A DNA stretch of 64,000 nucleotides, taken from the NCBI GenBank assembly GCA_020439745.1, contig JAGQSC010000019.1, positions 248,001 to 312,000 of the forward strand, given 5' to 3'. Positions 54,777 to 63,701 of this stretch are shown in pieces; within the stretch, counting starts at the first letter, position 1, and each line of letters opens with the position of its first letter. Under the pieces are notes generated by a model. The model made no database searches, was not told the origin of the DNA, and was given only the letters and a program-made list of their open reading frames with translations. Both the position numbers and the translations under genes were made by a program. The DNA is from Acidobacteriota bacterium (GTDB taxonomy: Bacteria > Acidobacteriota > Holophagae > Acanthopleuribacterales > Acanthopleuribacteraceae).

Positions 54777-56345
54777 TTGGGTGCCCACGCACAGACACTA
54801 GCCACACAGCACGGCCTCAGCTATCGAGACCTCAGTGACTTTGATCTGAGCGGCGATTTGCTTTCCCTGATGCCCGTTGAGTACATGATTAAGTACACCT
54901 GTCTGCCTCTTGGCGTTGCGGGCAACCAGCTGCTGGTAGCGCTGGCTGATCCCGAGTTGTTGTCCCACCTGGACGAATTGGAAATGCTGGCCGAAAGGCG
55001 GGTGACTCCGGTCATAGCCGATCGGGAACACATTGAACGCATCCTCAAAGAGTCACAGAGTTCACGTCGTGTATTACAGGACGCCACGTCGGATTTCAGA
55101 CTGCAATTCGAGTCCACCGACGACGATGATGAGGTACTGGATGCATCCCGTCTGGTCAACGATGGTTCCCCTCTGGTACGACTGGTAGACACCACCATCT
55201 ACAACGCACTCGAACGCCGAGCCTCTGACATCCACATAGAGACCGCTGCTGACCAGGTTCGCATCAAATTTCGAATAGACGGTGTTCTGTATCAAGCACT
55301 AGAACCCATTGACAAGCGACATCACGTCACCATCATTTCGCGCATCAAGGTCATGTCACAATTGGATATTGCTGAAAAACGAATCCCGCAAGACGGAAGA
55401 TTCAAGCTACGGATCAAGGGACGTGTCATTGATTTTCGCGTGTCCATCATGCCAACCATCCATGGTGAGGATGCTGTAATCAGAATCCTGGACAAGGAAT
55501 CCACCACCGAAAATTTCACATCCTTGAACCTGGAGGTCCTGGGTTTTGAAGGTGATGTGTTGCGGCAACTGCGGCGCTCCATCCGTGAACCTTATGGCAT
55601 GGTGCTCGTGACGGGACCCACGGGCAGCGGCAAAACCACTACCCTATATGCCTGCCTCACTGAGATCCAGAACCCCGAAGACAAGATCGTGACCATCGAA
55701 GATCCCGTGGAGTATCAACTACCCGGTGTGACGCAAATACCCATCAACGAAAAGAAGGGCCTGACCTTTGCCCGTGGTCTTCGCTCCATTCTGCGTCACG
55801 ATCCCGACAAGATCATGGTCGGCGAGATCCGCGACACCGAAACAGCCCAGATTGCCATTCAATCCGCATTAACGGGCCATCTCGTTTTCACCACAGTCCA
55901 CGCCAATAACGTGATTGATGTCATTGGCCGCTTTGTAAATATGGGCGTGGACTTGTACAACTTTGTATCCGCATTGAATGGGGTTGTCGCGCAGCGACTC
56001 GTGCGCCTGATTTGTGCGCGCTGTAAACAGCCTCAATCCATTCCCGCTCATGAACTGGAAGCATCCGGCCTGTCGCAAACAGGATTCAGGGAGTTCGCCT
56101 TTTTTCACGGGAAGGGTTGCTTGAGCTGCCACGGAACTGGTTACCGAGGTCGTACGGTGATCGCAGAAATGCTGCAAGTGAATGATGATGTGCGTCAAGC
56201 TATCGTGGAACGACGACGTATTGCAGAACTCAAACAGTTGGCACAACAAACGGGGATGCGCTTCCTTCGCCAAGCAGCACTGGACCTCCTCAAGAAAGGA
56301 TCGACGACGTTGCACGAAATCAACAAAGTCACATTCATCGACTGA
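54777..56345 (+). CDS. gspE: Type II secretion ATPase GspE
   Basis: A 522-residue hexameric assembly ATPase of the T2SS/PilB class. N-terminal domain ~1-130, then the motor: Walker A TGPTGSGKTTTLYA, Asp box ITIEDPVEYQLPG-like (VTIEDPVEYQLPG), Walker B IMVGEIRDTETAQ, His box TTVHANN, and the zinc tetracysteine CARCKQ...CLSCHGTGYRGR near residue 430. I chose TTG 54777 because GGGGGA lies 5-6 bases upstream and it begins 1 base after the gspF stop; earlier in-frame starts lie within gspF. Confidence 0.94.
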   Translation: MGAHAQTLATQHGLSYRDLSDFDLSGDLLSLMPVEYMIKYTCLPLGVAGNQLLVALADPELLSHLDELEMLAERRVTPVIADREHIERILKESQSSRRVLQDATSDFRLQFESTDDDDEVLDASRLVNDGSPLVRLVDTTIYNALERRASDIHIETAADQVRIKFRIDGVLYQALEPIDKRHHVTIISRIKVMSQLDIAEKRIPQDGRFKLRIKGRVIDFRVSIMPTIHGEDAVIRILDKESTTENFTSLNLEVLGFEGDVLRQLRRSIREPYGMVLVTGPTGSGKTTTLYACLTEIQNPEDKIVTIEDPVEYQLPGVTQIPINEKKGLTFARGLRSILRHDPDKIMVGEIRDTETAQIAIQSALTGHLVFTTVHANNVIDVIGRFVNMGVDLYNFVSALNGVVAQRLVRLICARCKQPQSIPAHELEASGLSQTGFREFAFFHGKGCLSCHGTGYRGRTVIAEMLQVNDDVRQAIVERRRIAELKQLAQQTGMRFLRQAALDLLKKGSTTLHEINKVTFID

Positions 56346-57109
56346 TGAGTCCCTGGTTTACGATGACACCCACAGGCATGCAAGGCAGCCTTCCCCACTT
56401 CTGGGAGACTGAATGGACCGTGCAGGGCCTACCCGACGCGAACCTGATGTCCGAATCATTGGCCGCCCAACAGGTGAGCTCGGGCAGAGGGGTCCTGTTG
56501 GTAGACGATGCGTGGGCAAGACCCTTGAGACTGGCGCCCGAGGAGAACATTTCCCGACAAGAGATAGGTTCCCTCGTGCAGTGGAGAATGAAGCGCTATC
56601 TGCCCTACGCCGTAGATCAAGCCACACTTCGTTACATTGTCTTGCGCGACAAACACATTCTCGCCACCAGCCTTCCCACGCCCTGGGTGAACTCTGTCAT
56701 GGATGTGTTCAGCCAAGTTCAAGTGCAACTGGGATATATTGGCCCCATTTCATCGGTTCTGTTTGGTCATCGCCGATACGCTGGCCAAACCGTCCTTTTC
56801 TTATCGAACACGACCTACACCGTGGTCGCCACCGACCGAAAACGCAAAGTGATCGATTTCCGTCATCGTCATTTGCCCACCACACCTCATCATGACCTGG
56901 ACCTACAAACGCTGGTTCAAAGTGATCTAGCCCAGGTGCCTGGACAATCTTGGGTACTCGCGAGCTTGTCGTCAGAAAGGGATGTTTTCCTAGCGCCCCT
57001 TGCTCAAGCCCTCGGTCATGATTCACGCAGCGTTCATGTGGAAGCCGCACATGGCTCCTTGATCCAAAGAGTCATGCAATTGCTGCATGCGGGGGCTGTT
57101 TTGACATGA
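56345..57109 (+). CDS. PilM/GspL-like cytoplasmic assembly protein
   Basis: A 254-residue soluble protein in the position of PilM or the cytoplasmic half of GspL. The segment LVQWRMKRYLPYAVDQATLRY is a family-like feature, with GYIGPISSVL and VLFLSNTTYTVVAT as later core strands. No clear actin-type ATP motif is present. Its start shares the last base of gspE; the end overlaps the next gene by 4 bases. The call rests mostly on context. Confidence 0.68.
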   Translation: MSPWFTMTPTGMQGSLPHFWETEWTVQGLPDANLMSESLAAQQVSSGRGVLLVDDAWARPLRLAPEENISRQEIGSLVQWRMKRYLPYAVDQATLRYIVLRDKHILATSLPTPWVNSVMDVFSQVQVQLGYIGPISSVLFGHRRYAGQTVLFLSNTTYTVVATDRKRKVIDFRHRHLPTTPHHDLDLQTLVQSDLAQVPGQSWVLASLSSERDVFLAPLAQALGHDSRSVHVEAAHGSLIQRVMQLLHAGAVLT

Positions 57110-57651
57110 GCCATCCATTAAATTTCTCACCAAAACCCTTTCGAGGCCACAACTATTGGCTATACGCCATCATGAGCATGAATGTGATGATTTTGGCGCT
57201 TTCTTTGTGGACCGCTTGGGACGGAGCTCAACTTCGTGCGGAAAACAAGCAATCGCACCAACAATTGGCTGAGCTGCAAAACGAAAAAGCCGTGGTAATC
57301 GCAAGCCTGAATCAAGCCCTGGGAGACTTGGGGCAAGTCGACATCAAGAATTACGACCGGCAGATGGAACAATACGGCTCCATTCAGAAGGCATTCAATA
57401 CAGACTGGGTCCAACTGTTGGACGACCTCGCTAATCTCGTGAATCCCGATGTGCGAATTATTCGCGTTCAGACATCTGATTCAAGCCAACTAAGTCTTCG
57501 CGGCAGCGCACGAACAAAAGAGGCGCAACTTTCGTTCATTCGCGCACTGCAAAGCCACAGCTCATTCAGTCGTATCCGCTTCGATTCGGAAACTTACGCC
57601 GCGCGGAACATCACCTTCGAACTACAGTTCGCTTATCGAGGTGGCTCATGA
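57106..57651 (+). CDS. PilN/GspL-like inner-membrane assembly protein
   Basis: A 181-residue bitopic protein: a short cytoplasmic front (LNFSPKPFRGHNYW), one helix (~17-37), a coiled-coil (~42-70) and a periplasmic ferredoxin-like domain with LLDDLANLVNPDVRI and SLRGSARTKEAQLSFI. This arrangement is that of PilN or the C-terminal half of GspL. ATGA overlaps on both sides. Confidence 0.75.
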   Translation: MSHPLNFSPKPFRGHNYWLYAIMSMNVMILALSLWTAWDGAQLRAENKQSHQQLAELQNEKAVVIASLNQALGDLGQVDIKNYDRQMEQYGSIQKAFNTDWVQLLDDLANLVNPDVRIIRVQTSDSSQLSLRGSARTKEAQLSFIRALQSHSSFSRIRFDSETYAARNITFELQFAYRGGS

Positions 57652-58202
57652 CCCACTGGCTACGCAAGCCAATCGGTCAGATTGTGCTTTTTGCCGTGCT
57701 TGCATTTGTCTGGTTCCTCACCTGGTCCTGGGCAACAGACGAACGGATCCTTGCGGCGGACGCTGTAGGTCAAATGGATGCTGCTCGACTCGAATTGAAA
57801 CGCGCACAGCGCGATGCCGATCGTGTGGAAAAACTGGCGATCAAATTTCAAAACAATCAAACCGAGATCCAATATCTAAGGGATCGGTTCCTCACACAAA
57901 AGAACGAACGCATGATCGCTATCTCTGAGGCCCTTCATCAACTGGGTGCCACTTACAGTGTTGAGATTAGTGAGGTTCGTTACGCATCCACGGAAAGCCC
58001 AAGCGCGGACCTTGAACTCTACCGAGTCGAGCTACCCATTCAAGGTCGATACAGAGATATTCGCAATTTCGTGAATGATATTGAACGTTCCGACCTACAG
58101 TTGATGGTCACCCAGATTTCCGTCGAAGAGTCTGCCCAGTTTCAAGGGGCTGTAAATGCACGATTGAGCCTGGCCACCTATTTCGAGAGGAGAGGGTCAT
58201 GA
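57648..58202 (+). CDS. PilO/GspM-like inner-membrane assembly protein
   Basis: A 184-residue bitopic protein: one helix at ~10-27, a long coiled-coil (~35-90, with QMDAARLELKRAQRDADRV), and a periplasmic domain whose GRYRDIRNFVNDIERSDLQL motif is typical of PilO. It would pair with the upstream PilN-like protein. Overlaps both neighbours by 4 bases. Confidence 0.78.
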   Translation: MTHWLRKPIGQIVLFAVLAFVWFLTWSWATDERILAADAVGQMDAARLELKRAQRDADRVEKLAIKFQNNQTEIQYLRDRFLTQKNERMIAISEALHQLGATYSVEISEVRYASTESPSADLELYRVELPIQGRYRDIRNFVNDIERSDLQLMVTQISVEESAQFQGAVNARLSLATYFERRGS

Positions 58203-58771
58203 AACGTGTGCACGTATTTGGCCTGATTGCCGGCCTTCTGCTGGTGGCTAATCTGTGGTCCCGCATGGGTGGGAGCCAAAGCGAGTTCGGCTGGACACAG
58301 GACGGCGTAGCCCTCGACGACCCCAGAGTCTCCCGCCTTCTGGACAAGATGGAACGTCACCCTACACTCCAGTTCTCCACCAAGTCGGATTCGGCGGCGG
58401 CGGAAGCATCGCCACGAAACCCGTTTGAATACGGCATCGATGCACGCTTAGAAGCCGAACGGGCACAACAACTTGAGGCCATGCGCATTCAGGCAGAAAT
58501 TCCCACGATCGAATCGGATCCTGTTCCCGAAGTGGAGCCCGAACCGGAGTTTGACGGTACCATCCTGGGCGTATTCGAGGATACATATGCCCAAAGAATG
58601 CGCGTCGCACTGAAATATGACGACGTGGTGTACGTACTTTCGGCCGGTGACCGCATTGAAGATATCTATGAAATTCGAAGCATCGATACCGAACAGGTGA
58701 TTGTCCGGCACCTGGCGCAAGCACACGATATCCGGATCCCTTATGCAGAAGAAAGCAATGTCCGTTGGTAA
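58199..58771 (+). CDS. GspC/PilP-like periplasmic linker protein
   Basis: A 190-residue protein with an N-terminal helix (~5-22), a charged, Pro/Glu-rich linker (~60-120) and a C-terminal homology-region-like beta domain (FDGTILGVFED, VYVLSAGDRIEDIYEI, VIVRHL). GspC and PilP link the inner-membrane platform to the secretin, and the next gene is the secretin. It overlaps the PilO-like gene by 4 bases. Confidence 0.75.
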   Translation: MKRVHVFGLIAGLLLVANLWSRMGGSQSEFGWTQDGVALDDPRVSRLLDKMERHPTLQFSTKSDSAAAEASPRNPFEYGIDARLEAERAQQLEAMRIQAEIPTIESDPVPEVEPEPEFDGTILGVFEDTYAQRMRVALKYDDVVYVLSAGDRIEDIYEIRSIDTEQVIVRHLAQAHDIRIPYAEESNVRW

Positions 58772-58781
58772 GGAGCCCTTG

Positions 58782-61019
58782 ATGCGTTATCTGATGATTG
58801 GAATATTGGCCTTGGGTCTGGCAAATTGTGCCGCTCGAAAGGTGACGGCAGATGCTAAAGCGGCCAGTGACAGTGGTCAGTGGGATCGGGCTTACAAATT
58901 GTGGAGCCAGATCCTGGAGGAAAACCCCAACGACGCCAAAGCCAAAATCCAGCAGCAGCGCGCTCGCGTCAGTGCGTCCTTAACCCACTTGCAACGCGGA
59001 ATCCACTATCTCAACAAACAACAACTGGACGAGGCATTGTTCGAATTCAATCTCTCACTCGGATACGACGAAGCCAATCAGACCGCCATCGAAATGCGCC
59101 AGAACGCCATCCAGGCCCTTGAAAAGAAGCAATCTGAAAAACAACCCGTCGAAGAAGAGGACGATCTGGGCTACTCCAGCTTTCCCGCTTTGGAGCCCAC
59201 CACGTGGGAACCGATCAACTTACATTTTCCGCAACCCAAAGATATCAGAGACATTTATGTAGCGATGGGCCGCGCATACGGTATCAATATCCTTGTGGAC
59301 AGCAAGATCCGCTCGGACAAGATATCCATTGATCTACGCAACCTGGACTTCCTTAAAGCGCTCGATACCCTGATGGTACTCAACAGGCACTTTTTCAAGA
59401 TCATCGACCGCAATACCATCATCATTCTTGAGGACAACAAACAAAACAAAGAGCAGTACACCAATCAGGTCATCCGAACTTTTTATCTGTCCAACATCAC
59501 GCCCAATGATTTGAAGAACCACTTGCGAACATTAGGCGAAATGAAAGAATACGCAGCCAATGACGAGTTGAATGCAATCACCATCAAAGGGACGCCCGAG
59601 CAAATAGCCCTCGCTGAGCGCATCATCACCACCAACGACAAGCCTCAGCCAGAAGTGGTCATTGAAGTGGAGTTGTTGGAAGTCAACAAAACATCCATGC
59701 GTCAAGTGGGGCTGCTCCCTGTGTCCACCGTGGACGGACAGAGTGGATATTCGGTGGGTGTCATTGCTGACCCCCTCGACCGCAGTGACGATGACGTGGG
59801 ATTGCGTGGCTTTTTCCCAAATTTGCGCTCTGAGGATCTGTTGACCATTGTCCCTGCTGTAGCTATTAACTTCCTCAAGGAAACCGGCGACTCGAAACAG
59901 GTCGCGAACCCACATCTGAGGGTAACGGCCGGTAAAGAAGCCTCCATTTTGATTGGACAGAAGATCCCTATCGCTTCAACATCCTTCACACCAATAGGGT
60001 TACAAGGAACGGGTTCATCACCTGTCAGCCAGTTAGGTGGCCAACCTCTAACCACCTTCAATTACAACGACATCGGAATCAAGCTGTCGCTCACGCCTCG
60101 TGTCCACCATAATGACGAAATCACGCTCACCCTGGACTTGGAAGTTTCGTCGGTCATTTCCCAATCGCTGCAGCCCATTCTCGGCCAACGAAAAGTGGCA
60201 TCAACGATTCGATTAAAGAATGGGGAAACCAACGTTTTGTTTGGGTTGTTAACCAACGATGAGCGCAAATCACTAACCGGAATCGCTGGATTAGCCGACA
60301 TTCCTGTCATTGGGCGGCTGTTTGCAAACGACGATAGCGTGATCACTCAGACAGACATTATTCTTACACTGAAACCCATCATCGTTCGCGGGCACAATAT
60401 TCGTAACTCTGATCGGGACTCCTATGAGATTTCATCGCTGTCGCTGACCTCCCTTTATGGCAACCGAAAGCTCAACTCGCAAGCAAAAGCGATGGACTTG
60501 GCCGTACCTGATCCTGAGCCATCGGTTCGAGAACCCTTTTATCCTGAGGAGAGTCGCGCACCCCAAGCTGAACCCGAAGAAACGATGGATGAGGAATTAC
60601 CCACACCAGCCGTGCTTTCGTTTACGCCCTTACAATTGGCCGCCCGCCAGGACGAGGCGTTTGACGTGCAAGTTTTCGTGACCAATGTGGACCAACTCAA
60701 ACGCGGGGAGATTGCCATCCAATACGACCCCGCCGTCCTACAGATTGACGCTGTCGACGTGGGCAATTTCAATACGGGCGGGCAAAAACCCCTGTTGACC
60801 CCCGCTTGGAACCATGAAAAAGGACGCGTGAGCCTGGTCATCTACCAGCGAGAAGAGGGAACCGGATTCAGCGGTTCAGGTATTCTTGCGAACCTCCGTT
60901 TCAAAGCCATAGGGCCCGGAAACGGCACGTTGACCTTTGTTCGAACGTCATTGATGGACCCAGCAGGTAACGAATTGCCTGTGGAAGCCCTTGAAGCCAT
61001 GTATGAGGTTGCGCCTTGA
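58782..61019 (+). CDS. gspD: Secretin GspD with C-terminal cohesin-like domain
   Basis: A 745-residue outer-membrane secretin. Lipoprotein signal MRYLMIGILALGLANCAARK (acylated Cys ~17), TPR-like helices ~25-120, N0/STN-type domain ~145-220, NolW-type N1 ~230-300, secretin core ~320-560 including VASTIRLKNGETNVLFGLL and IPVIGRLFANDD. After a Pro/Glu linker (~575-605) residues ~605-745 form a cohesin-like beta-sandwich: FTPLQLAARQDEAFDVQVFV, AIQYDPAVLQIDAV and GSGILANLRFKAIG. Only one N domain of the usual three precedes the core. ATG 58782 gives the signal peptide; the frame extends further up inside the preceding gene. It ends in an ATGA-like overlap with the pseudopilin gene. Confidence 0.93.
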   Translation: MRYLMIGILALGLANCAARKVTADAKAASDSGQWDRAYKLWSQILEENPNDAKAKIQQQRARVSASLTHLQRGIHYLNKQQLDEALFEFNLSLGYDEANQTAIEMRQNAIQALEKKQSEKQPVEEEDDLGYSSFPALEPTTWEPINLHFPQPKDIRDIYVAMGRAYGINILVDSKIRSDKISIDLRNLDFLKALDTLMVLNRHFFKIIDRNTIIILEDNKQNKEQYTNQVIRTFYLSNITPNDLKNHLRTLGEMKEYAANDELNAITIKGTPEQIALAERIITTNDKPQPEVVIEVELLEVNKTSMRQVGLLPVSTVDGQSGYSVGVIADPLDRSDDDVGLRGFFPNLRSEDLLTIVPAVAINFLKETGDSKQVANPHLRVTAGKEASILIGQKIPIASTSFTPIGLQGTGSSPVSQLGGQPLTTFNYNDIGIKLSLTPRVHHNDEITLTLDLEVSSVISQSLQPILGQRKVASTIRLKNGETNVLFGLLTNDERKSLTGIAGLADIPVIGRLFANDDSVITQTDIILTLKPIIVRGHNIRNSDRDSYEISSLSLTSLYGNRKLNSQAKAMDLAVPDPEPSVREPFYPEESRAPQAEPEETMDEELPTPAVLSFTPLQLAARQDEAFDVQVFVTNVDQLKRGEIAIQYDPAVLQIDAVDVGNFNTGGQKPLLTPAWNHEKGRVSLVIYQREEGTGFSGSGILANLRFKAIGPGNGTLTFVRTSLMDPAGNELPVEALEAMYEVAP

Positions 61020-61468
61020 AGCGAGCCTTTACCTACTTGGAATTGATCATCGCGTTGGTGATCCTTTCCTTGTTGGCAGGTGCAGCCATGCCTGCCACCC
61101 AAAAAATTGTGAAGCGAGGTAAGGAACTGGAACTTAAACGGGCCTTAATGGAGGTGCGCACATCCATCGACCGCTTCAAGCGCATGGCTGATGCTGGCGA
61201 GATTCAGGTGGACAACATCGATCAGTTGGGATATCCGGCCGATTTTGACCAAATGCTCGAAGGCGCTACCTTGACAAAGCAACAGGGCAAGATCATGAAG
61301 TTTCTGCGCCGTATCCCCGTTGATCCCATGACCGGCGAAGCGAAATGGGGTATGCGCTCGGTTCAAGACGATGTGGACAGTCCTTCCTGGGGCCAGGAAA
61401 ACCTCTTTGATATCTACTCGCTGAGTGACGGCGTGGCACTGGACGGAACGGAGTACAGGACATGGTGA
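61016..61468 (+). CDS. GspG-like pseudopilin 1
   Basis: A 150-residue type II pseudopilin: MKRAFTYLELIIALVILSL, with cleavage expected after Ala4 and the Glu+5 of the mature protein present. Ala at -1 and Tyr at +3 are uncommon; Gly and Leu/Thr are usual. The C-terminal domain has RRIPVDPMTGEAKWG and ends ALDGTEYRTW. The GspG calcium-loop style is retained in part. It overlaps gspD by 4 and the next pseudopilin by 7 bases. Confidence 0.87.
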   Translation: MKRAFTYLELIIALVILSLLAGAAMPATQKIVKRGKELELKRALMEVRTSIDRFKRMADAGEIQVDNIDQLGYPADFDQMLEGATLTKQQGKIMKFLRRIPVDPMTGEAKWGMRSVQDDVDSPSWGQENLFDIYSLSDGVALDGTEYRTW

Positions 61469-61854
61469 AGAGACGCGGATTTACCTTGCTGGAGATCATG
61501 GTGGTTCTTACTGTCATCGCATTGATTGCGGGCCTGGCAGCCTCGACACATCGCAATCGCGTGCGTAAGGCTCGTGAAACTGTCTTGCGTCACAATCTCG
61601 CCCAAATACGTCTCACGTTGGACGCCTACAACACCGACAAGGGCCACTACCCCGAGAGCCTTGGGGTCCTAGTGGATGAAGGCTATTTGCGCAGCATGCC
61701 GGAAGACCCCATGACCACTCGATCCGACACATGGGTGGAGGTGTTACTGGACACCATTGACGACGAAGATTCGAGCTACGAGCCCGGTGTTTTTGATGTG
61801 AAGAGTGGTAGCGACCAAACCGCACTGGATGGCACTGAATACCGTGAATGGTGA
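61462..61854 (+). CDS. GspG-like pseudopilin 2
   Basis: A 130-residue pseudopilin with canonical prepilin site MVKRRG|FTLLEIMVVL, helix, and the GspG body LDAYNTDKGHYPESLGVLV and MPEDPMT. It ends ALDGTEYREW, nearly the same as pseudopilin 1, so the two are paralogues. One is likely the major subunit. The 3' end overlaps the next gene by 26 bases. Confidence 0.9.
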   Translation: MVKRRGFTLLEIMVVLTVIALIAGLAASTHRNRVRKARETVLRHNLAQIRLTLDAYNTDKGHYPESLGVLVDEGYLRSMPEDPMTTRSDTWVEVLLDTIDDEDSSYEPGVFDVKSGSDQTALDGTEYREW

Positions 61855-62419
61855 ACGGGGTCATGTATTGGTGGTGGCCATCGTACTTGCCGCAACCATG
61901 TCGGTTCTTTTGGCCATGGCCATTGCGCCGCTTCGCACCCAGGCCCAGCGAACTAAAGAAGCGGAACTCATTTACCGCGGTGAACACTTGGCTGAAGGTA
62001 TTCGCCGCTTTTATTTCAAGTTCAAACGATTTCCGTTTGACCTGGAAGAACTGGTTGATTCTGAACCCAGAATGGTCCGTTCGTTATATCCAGACCCACT
62101 GAGCGAGACGGGTGAATGGGATCTCATCTACCTCACCCCCAAAGATCAAAGCACGGTTCGCGTGTTGCAACGAATGATTGAACCGGTGGCGGAAGAGGAC
62201 GGTCAACCAGGTCAGGATGAGTCGTCGGTATTTGCTGTGAAGACCAGGCAGATCACCGGTATTCGGCCCAAATCGTCAGAAACGGGCTTGACTGTTTATC
62301 AGGAGAGCCAGATCTATTCCGACTGGGAGTTCACGGCCCTGCCAAAAGCAGAAAACATACTCGAGACCCTGCAACATGCACTAAAACCACCCACCTCATC
62401 CGGCGCTGATTTAGAATAG
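61829..62419 (+). CDS. Pseudopilin-like protein 3
   Basis: A 196-residue protein with a prepilin-like front: NGERGHVLVVAIVLAATMSV, where the usual GFTLxE is GHVLVV and lacks Glu+5. The helix is followed by QRTKEAELIYRGEHLAEGIRRF, a motif I know from minor pseudopilin-like proteins of these clusters, and RFPFDLEELVDSEPR. Loss of Glu+5 is also seen in GspK-type tip pilins. ATG 61829 lies within pseudopilin 2; a GTG at 61844 is also possible. No GspH, I or J gene or prepilin peptidase is nearby. Confidence 0.78.
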   Translation: MALNTVNGERGHVLVVAIVLAATMSVLLAMAIAPLRTQAQRTKEAELIYRGEHLAEGIRRFYFKFKRFPFDLEELVDSEPRMVRSLYPDPLSETGEWDLIYLTPKDQSTVRVLQRMIEPVAEEDGQPGQDESSVFAVKTRQITGIRPKSSETGLTVYQESQIYSDWEFTALPKAENILETLQHALKPPTSSGADLE

Positions 62420-62434
62420 ACAGCAGAGGTGTCC

Positions 62435-63430
62435 ATGGCATTGATGCAGGCAGTGATTTGTCTTCAAGCAGGCGAGTCAGTTGCATCTCCCGAGTTGGAG
62501 TCTTCGTTTCGGCTTTTGCTGGAGGGGCAGGCTGACCCTGTGTTGGCAGGTGCATTCCTTTCGCTGCTCATTCGCAATGGACTGACGTCCCACGAGTTGT
62601 TGGCGTTTCGCACAGTCGCAGCGCCATTCATTGATTCTGTCCCTTATGATGGTGAAGTGGTTTCCATCTCCGATCTAGGCACCTGGGAACGACATTCCTT
62701 TCACGTTTACACAGCTGTTTCGTTTGTGGTTGCCGCATGTGGTATCGACGTAATCAATCTCATGTTGCGCACGTCTCGGAAAAGCTGCTCTCGTTTCGAG
62801 ATACTCGAAGATCTCCAAATACCTATAAACCGTTCGCTCCAAAAACCATCGAAAACCGGAATAGCCTTTGTGGATGCAGAAGCCGCATTTCCCGCACTGG
62901 CCCCTCTGAGGGCGTTGACGGAACCACTCGGTCACCCTAACTTCCTCTCCATCGCCCTACCGCTGTTGCACCCGATACAAAACATCGCGCATCTGATTGC
63001 TGTGTCCAAGGAAGAGGAAACCGAACTTTATGGTGAGTCCTTTCTTCCACTGGGCAGCCAGGGCCTGTTTGTTTACGGCGAAGATCAAACGGCGGAGGTC
63101 AGCTTAACCACTCGTACGAAAATCACGTCACTCATCGACGGTGAGATGGAAAGTACCATCTTCGATCCCAGACGGGTGGGCTTCACGTGGACATCGCTGG
63201 ACCAGTTGGAAGCGGAAGGTGATCAGGCTAATCTGTTCCACCGAATTCTGCGAGATCGGGAACAAAGTGTGTATTCAGATCTTGTTGTGTTGAATGCCGG
63301 CTTTGCCATTCAAGCGGTGCGCCAACAGAATTCCATCGAGGAATGCTTGGATCAAGCACTTCAAGCCATCCAATCAGGAAAGGCGTGGGAGGTTCTGAAC
63401 CGCCACGCGATAAAACCCTCAGCCGACTAA
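62435..63430 (+). CDS. TrpD-like protein lacking the catalytic motifs
   Basis: A 331-residue protein with the fold and motif order of anthranilate phosphoribosyltransferase along its full length: small helical N-domain, SFHVYTAVSFVVAACG, GIAFVDAEAAFPALAPLR, EVSLTTRTKITSLIDGE, and the closing SIEECLDQALQAIQSGKAWE. The PRPP loop, normally GTGGD, reads DLGTWER; the KHGNR motif reads LMLRTSR; and the Mg-binding DE motif reads AE. It cannot be a working TrpD as known. AGAGG precedes ATG 62435; GTG 62429 is possible. It follows the secretion operon by 15 bases with no other trp gene, so a non-enzymatic role such as nucleic-acid binding (as in YbiB) is conceivable. Confidence 0.85.
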   Translation: MALMQAVICLQAGESVASPELESSFRLLLEGQADPVLAGAFLSLLIRNGLTSHELLAFRTVAAPFIDSVPYDGEVVSISDLGTWERHSFHVYTAVSFVVAACGIDVINLMLRTSRKSCSRFEILEDLQIPINRSLQKPSKTGIAFVDAEAAFPALAPLRALTEPLGHPNFLSIALPLLHPIQNIAHLIAVSKEEETELYGESFLPLGSQGLFVYGEDQTAEVSLTTRTKITSLIDGEMESTIFDPRRVGFTWTSLDQLEAEGDQANLFHRILRDREQSVYSDLVVLNAGFAIQAVRQQNSIEECLDQALQAIQSGKAWEVLNRHAIKPSAD

Positions 63431-63701
63431 TCAAGCACCCGATGAAGCAATCTACGGCGTGTGGTATATCCATCAGCCGCCTTTTCTAAGCGTCACTGGC
63501 CCCAGCGACCGTCTAACCATGTCCCCTGCAATTGGTTTTTGTCGCGATAACGCTTACTCACCAGGTCTCTGACGTTCCAACGACAGATCTGGCCAAATTG
63601 CGTTTGAAAAGGAGACTGTTTTGGCCGGCACCCTCGCACTAAACCGATTGACGGTTCCAATCGTGGATGAAGAGTTATACTGAATCGCGATTGGGGGAGC
63701 C
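63431..63701. other. Intergenic region before the last gene
   Basis: 271 bases with no supported gene. TTGACG (63648) and TATACT (63676) stand 22 bases apart, too far for a standard promoter. Purine-rich GGGGGAG at 63693-63699 is the ribosome site of the next gene. Confidence 0.4.

Noticed and set aside
63648-63681. Promoter TTGACG ... TATACT before the last gene
   Set aside because: The boxes are good but the 22-base spacer is outside the usable range.
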